Shown here: positions 6,651 through 9,270 of the stretch, one piece after another | Layout: the number at the start of each line of letters is the position of its first letter | Numbering within the stretch: the first letter of the stretch is position 1 | DNA from: Pseudomonadota bacterium | GTDB lineage: Bacteria > Pseudomonadota > Alphaproteobacteria > Reyranellales > Reyranellaceae | DNA length: 9,270 nt | Direction of reading: 5' to 3' | Assembly: GCA_023416135.1 (NCBI GenBank) | Contig: JAEZIF010000307.1 | Span: forward strand, 1 to 9,270 | Notes under the pieces: model-generated | Seen by the model: only the letters and a program-made list of their open reading frames with translations | Database searches by the model: none | What the model was told of the DNA's origin: nothing | Translations under genes and position numbers: made by a program

Positions 6651-6669
6651 TGCGGCGTCGACCGCCGCA
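6651..6669 (-). terminator. Small GC-rich hairpin downstream of the thioesterase gene
   Basis: TGCGGCG and CGCCGCA form a 7-bp stem around a five-base loop, 37 bases beyond the thioesterase stop when read on the minus strand. No U-run follows in that direction, so it is a weak candidate for the end of the ugp operon transcript. Confidence 0.3.
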
Positions 6670-6705
6670 GATCGGGCTGATCATGGGGGCAGGTCGTGGC
6701 GTCGG

Positions 6706-7182
6706 CTACCCTTCGAAGATCAGGCAGGTGGTCGTGGCGTGCGCCAGCAACTTGCCGGCGCGGTCGGTCAGTCGGCCCTCGGCCGAGCCGACACGGCGCC
6801 CCAGGTTCAGCACCACGCCTTCGCCGCGCACCAGACCGGTCTCGGGCGTGATCGGTCGAACGAACGTGATCTTGAACTCCAGCGTCGTCGAACCGATGCC
6901 TGCGCCGGTCAGGGTCCGCACCGCGAGCCCCATGCAGCTGTCGAGTAGCGTCGCCGCCAGGCCGCCATGCACCGTGCCCTCGGGATTGAGCTGCTCGGCC
7001 GTCGGAACCGCGGCCACCACGACGCGTCCTTCCGATGCCTCGATGACGTCGTAGCCCAGGGTCCGCGCCATGGTGTTGAGCGGCAACGTGCCGTCGACCA
7101 GGCCACGCACGAACTCGAGCCCGGCCTTGGCTCGTTCCTCGGCGGTCGCGGTTCCGTAACGCTTGCCGCCGGCGACGGTCAT
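6706..7182 (-). CDS. PaaI-like acyl-CoA thioesterase (hotdog fold)
   Basis: A 158-residue cytoplasmic protein of the 4HBT/PaaI group, which hydrolyses acyl-CoA or aryl-CoA thioesters. The diagnostic stretch is LNPEGTVHGGLAATLLDSCMG (65-85): Asn66, the HGG turn at 72-74, and Asp81 in the central hotdog helix. Later strands match the family (TLEFKITFVRP at 100-110; GRLTDRAGKLLAHATTTCLIF at 136-156). The chosen ATG lies one base after the ugpC stop (TGA-G-ATG on the minus strand), which suggests translational coupling; there is no clear ribosome site of its own. A longer reading frame starting at 7284 would overlap ugpC by about 100 bases and adds residues unlike the family, so it was not used. 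Its CoA substrate is unknown. It is the last gene of the ugp operon, an uncommon partner for this transporter. Confidence 0.9.
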   Translation of the reverse strand: MTVAGGKRYGTATAEERAKAGLEFVRGLVDGTLPLNTMARTLGYDVIEASEGRVVVAAVPTAEQLNPEGTVHGGLAATLLDSCMGLAVRTLTGAGIGSTTLEFKITFVRPITPETGLVRGEGVVLNLGRRVGSAEGRLTDRAGKLLAHATTTCLIFEG

Positions 7183-7183
7183 C

Positions 7184-8278
7184 TCAGGTGTCGGCGAAGC
7201 GTTTGCCGGTCTGCGAATCGAACAGATGCAGATGGCCGGGATCGGCCTTGAAATGGCGCTTCTCGCCCGGCCGGGCGATGACATGGCCGCTCTGGCGCAC
7301 CGTCACCAGCTCGCGCGCCGCGCCGAAGCGGCCGTGCAGCAGCGTATCGGCGCCCAGCGGCTCGGCCAGCTCGACCTCGAACTGCAAGGGCCCGTCGGCG
7401 GCGGGATGCAGGTGCTCGGGTCGCACGCCCAGCGCCACCGCCGCGCCAACCGCCGCCGTGGTCGGCTGCGCCAGCGACAGGCTGATCGCACCGTTGGCGC
7501 CGGTGCCGGAAAGGTCGACGGACTTGCGGTCGTGGCCGACCTTGGCCGCCAGGAAATTCATCGCCGGCGAGCCGATGAAGCCCGCCACGAATACCGAGGC
7601 CGGCCGGTCGTAGACGTCCATCGGCGTGCCGATCTGGTCGGCCACGCCGGCGTTCATGACGATCAGCCGGTCGGCGAGTGTCATGGCCTCGACCTGATCG
7701 TGCGTCACGTAGATCGAGGTGACGCCGAGCTCGCGCTGCAGGCGCTTGATCTCGAGCCGCATCTGCACGCGCAGCTTGGCATCGAGGTTGGAAAGCGGTT
7801 CGTCGAACAGGAAGACCGCCGGCTCGCGCACTATCGCACGGCCCATGGCGACGCGCTGTCGCTGCCCGCCCGAGAGCTGGCGCGGCAGGCGCTGCAGGAA
7901 CGTTCCCAGCTCGAGGATCTTGGCTGCCTTCTGCACACGACGCTCGATCTCGTCCTTGGCCATCCCCTTGATCTTCAGCCCGTAGGCCATGTTCTGGTAC
8001 ACGCTCATGTGCGGATAGAGCGCGTAATTCTGGAACACCATGGCGATGTCCCGGTCCTTGGGCTCGAGGTTGTTGACCACGCGGTCGCCGATCGCCACTT
8101 CGCCGCCGGTGATGCGCTCCAGCCCGGCCACCATGCGCAGCAGCGTGGACTTGCCGCAGCCCGAGGGTCCGACAATGACGATGAACTCGCCGTCGGCGAT
8201 CTCCATGTCGATGCCGTGGATGACCTCGATCCTGTTGTCGTAGGTCTTCTTGACGCCGCGCAGATGGACTTGCGCCAT
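7184..8278 (-). CDS. ugpC: ABC transporter ATP-binding protein, UgpC/MalK family
   Basis: This 364-residue cytoplasmic ATPase powers the importer formed with UgpA and UgpE. Motifs in order: Walker A GPSGCGKST (37-45), Q-loop Gln83 in VFQNYALYPHM, signature LSGGQ (135-139), Walker B VFLFDE (155-160), D-loop SNLD (163-166), and the switch His193 in THDQVEAM. The C-terminal part (from about 235) is the OB-type regulatory region of this class, with the family marker GVRPEHLHP. Length matches UgpC, SugC and MalK relatives. The start ATG 8278 lies four bases after the ugpE stop, with GGAG close upstream; the stop lies one base before the thioesterase start. The Ugp assignment rests on the neighbouring permeases, because the ATPase alone could serve several sugar or polyol importers. 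Confidence 0.93.
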   Translation of the reverse strand: MAQVHLRGVKKTYDNRIEVIHGIDMEIADGEFIVIVGPSGCGKSTLLRMVAGLERITGGEVAIGDRVVNNLEPKDRDIAMVFQNYALYPHMSVYQNMAYGLKIKGMAKDEIERRVQKAAKILELGTFLQRLPRQLSGGQRQRVAMGRAIVREPAVFLFDEPLSNLDAKLRVQMRLEIKRLQRELGVTSIYVTHDQVEAMTLADRLIVMNAGVADQIGTPMDVYDRPASVFVAGFIGSPAMNFLAAKVGHDRKSVDLSGTGANGAISLSLAQPTTAAVGAAVALGVRPEHLHPAADGPLQFEVELAEPLGADTLLHGRFGAARELVTVRQSGHVIARPGEKRHFKADPGHLHLFDSQTGKRFADT

Positions 8279-8282
8279 GGCC

Positions 8283-9134
8283 CTATTTCTCCGTCTCGAC
8301 GAGACCGCGCACGAACTGGCGCTGCATGAACACGACGACCAGTACCGGCGGCAGCATGGCGAGCATCGCCATCGCCATCAGCAGGTTCCAGCTCGGCACC
8401 GCATCGACCACATTGGCCTGGCGCGAGACGCCCATGACCACCGTGTAGAAGCCCTCCTTGGTCGTGATCAGCAGCGGCCAAAGATACTGGTTCCAGCCGT
8501 AGATGAACTGGATCACGAACAGGGCGGCGATCGAGGTGCGGCTCATCGGCAGCAGGATGTCCCAGAAGAAGCGCATCGGCGAGGCGCCGTCGACGCGCGC
8601 CGCCTCGGTGAGCTCGTCGGGCACGCTGAGGAAGAACTGGCGGAAGAGGAAGGTGGCGGTCGCCGACGCGATCAGCGGGATGATCAGGCCGGAGTAGGAA
8701 TCGAGCATGCCCAGTCCCGCCACCACGCCGTAGGTCGGCACGATGCGCACCTCCACCGGCAGCATCAGGGTGACGAAGATCGCCCAGAAGAAGGTCATGC
8801 GGAACGGGAAGCGGAAATAAACAATGGCAAAGGCGGCGATGATGGAAATCGCGATCTTGCCGATCGCCACGCCCAGCGCCATGACCATGCTGTTGGTCAT
8901 GGTGATGTAGAGTGGCACCGTCCCGGGACGGTTCTTGTAGCCGTCGACCAGCACCGTCCAGTAGTTCTCGAAAAGATACTTGCCCGGCCAGATCGGCACG
9001 GGCGCGCGCAGCATCGTCTCCGCGTCGTGGGTTGAGGCGACGAAGGCCATCCATACCGGGAAGGCGATGATGACCAGGCCGACGATGACGACGAAGTGGC
9101 TGAGGAACGTCAGGAAGGGGCGGTTCTCGACCAT
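8283..9134 (-). CDS. ugpE: sn-glycerol-3-phosphate-type ABC transporter permease UgpE
   Basis: A 283-residue inner-membrane permease with about six helices (roughly 13-33, 81-105, 113-135, 146-170, 200-220, 250-272). The ATPase-contact loop is EAARVDGASPMRFFWDILLP (177-196), with the EAA residues, Gly183 and the terminal LP of binding-protein-dependent permeases. The N-terminus MVENRPFLTFLSH and the segment FVASTHDAE are typical of UgpE. ATG 9134 overlaps the ugpA stop by one base (TGATG), and the protein then starts exactly where the family does. The frame stays open further upstream to 9269 but reads through ugpA in another frame, so that extension was discarded. The partner is UgpA; the imported solute is probably glycerol-3-phosphate or a glycerophosphodiester, by family only. 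Confidence 0.94.
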   Translation of the reverse strand: MVENRPFLTFLSHFVVIVGLVIIAFPVWMAFVASTHDAETMLRAPVPIWPGKYLFENYWTVLVDGYKNRPGTVPLYITMTNSMVMALGVAIGKIAISIIAAFAIVYFRFPFRMTFFWAIFVTLMLPVEVRIVPTYGVVAGLGMLDSYSGLIIPLIASATATFLFRQFFLSVPDELTEAARVDGASPMRFFWDILLPMSRTSIAALFVIQFIYGWNQYLWPLLITTKEGFYTVVMGVSRQANVVDAVPSWNLLMAMAMLAMLPPVLVVVFMQRQFVRGLVETEK

Positions 9135-9270
9135 CAATAATGGACCCGCCGCTCGATGAAGCGGAACTGCACGAAGGTGAGCGCGATCACCACGATCATC
9201 AGGATGACCGACTGCGCCGACGAGCCGCCGAGATCCTGTCCGCGAAAGCCGTCGTTGTAGACCTTCCACA
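9134..9270 (-). CDS. ugpA: ABC transporter permease UgpA, C-terminal fragment
   Basis: The last 44 codons and the stop (TGA at 9134-9136) of the upstream permease, read on the minus strand; the rest is beyond the window edge. The peptide begins WKVYNDGFRGQDLGGSSAQS, contains one last membrane helix (VILMIVVIALTFVQF) and ends RFIERRVHY, the ending usual for UgpA. It forms the heterodimeric channel with UgpE. The fragment is too short for the ORF listing but its reading is clear. Confidence 0.9.
   Translation of the reverse strand, partial: WKVYNDGFRGQDLGGSSAQSVILMIVVIALTFVQFRFIERRVHY

Larger units (their letters stand above)
6326..6705. other. Gene-free, hairpin-rich region between converging operons
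   Basis: No convincing protein is encoded in these 380 bases. The open frames across them are short, lack ribosome sites and resemble no family. The stretch holds several inverted repeats: a candidate stem at 6328-6352, a long perfect stem at 6402-6439 with a possible outer arm (TCTGGA 6383-6388 and TCCAGA 6440-6445), an 8-bp pair CAGACCCT (6442-6449) and AGGGTCTG (6522-6529), a pair of 8-mers at 6543-6580, and a 7-bp stem at 6651-6669. It probably ends transcription of both operons. A structured RNA or an old repeat element is also possible. No terminal inverted repeats with target duplication were seen. Confidence 0.7.

Noticed and set aside
7183..7284. N-terminal extension of the thioesterase into ugpC
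   Set aside because: The extra 34 residues are low-complexity and unlike PaaI proteins, while ATG 7182 gives the normal length and coupling to the ugpC stop.
7163..8329. A 388-codon open frame antisense to ugpC
   Set aside because: Its composition is His, Arg and Asp repeats produced by the complement of ugpC; no family features or ribosome site.
9135..9269. N-terminal extension of ugpE to 9269
   Set aside because: These bases encode the end of UgpA (ending ERRVHY) in another frame, and family alignment starts at ATG 9134.

Overview
The window is GC-rich, densely coded DNA from a bacterial chromosome, with G or C at most third codon positions. The gene families (TRAP transporter permease, hydantoinase/carbamoylase-type amidase, UgpABCE-type ABC transporter, ScsB/DsbD-like protein, DUF3500) suggest a free-living, nutrient-scavenging alphaproteobacterium, perhaps Hyphomicrobiales or Rhodospirillales. 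That placement is inferred from gene content and protein style. No rRNA, tRNA, CRISPR array, transposase or phage gene was seen.

Region 1 (1-1128, plus strand) holds the last 93 codons of a TRAP transporter large permease (DctM type). A 271-residue protein joining a Nudix hydrolase to a GNAT acetyltransferase follows 30 bases later. It meets an M20-family N-carbamoyl-amino-acid hydrolase/allantoate amidohydrolase-like amidase (1117-2343, minus strand) tail to tail, with a 12-base overlap.

Region 2 (2344-6325) starts with a 118-base divergent intergenic stretch carrying a perfect 12-base palindrome. It leads into a compact three-gene plus-strand operon: an ScsB/DsbD-like membrane thiol-disulfide reductase, an exported peroxiredoxin-like protein with a Tat-like signal, and a DUF3500 protein with a His-rich head before an RR-containing signal segment. 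The likely logic is that the membrane protein carries cytoplasmic reducing power outward and the two exported proteins use it or act beside it. No such three-gene system is known to me, so this is the best candidate here for something undescribed.

Region 3 (6326-6705) is about 380 bases without a convincing gene between converging operons. It holds several inverted repeats, including a perfect 14-bp stem that is probably a terminator.

Region 4 (6706-9270, minus strand) is the downstream part of an operon read right to left: the end of ugpA, then ugpE, ugpC and a PaaI-like hotdog thioesterase. The genes overlap or lie within four bases of each other, so translational coupling is likely. The system probably imports sn-glycerol-3-phosphate or a related glycerophosphodiester. 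The substrate-binding protein and the promoter lie outside the window.
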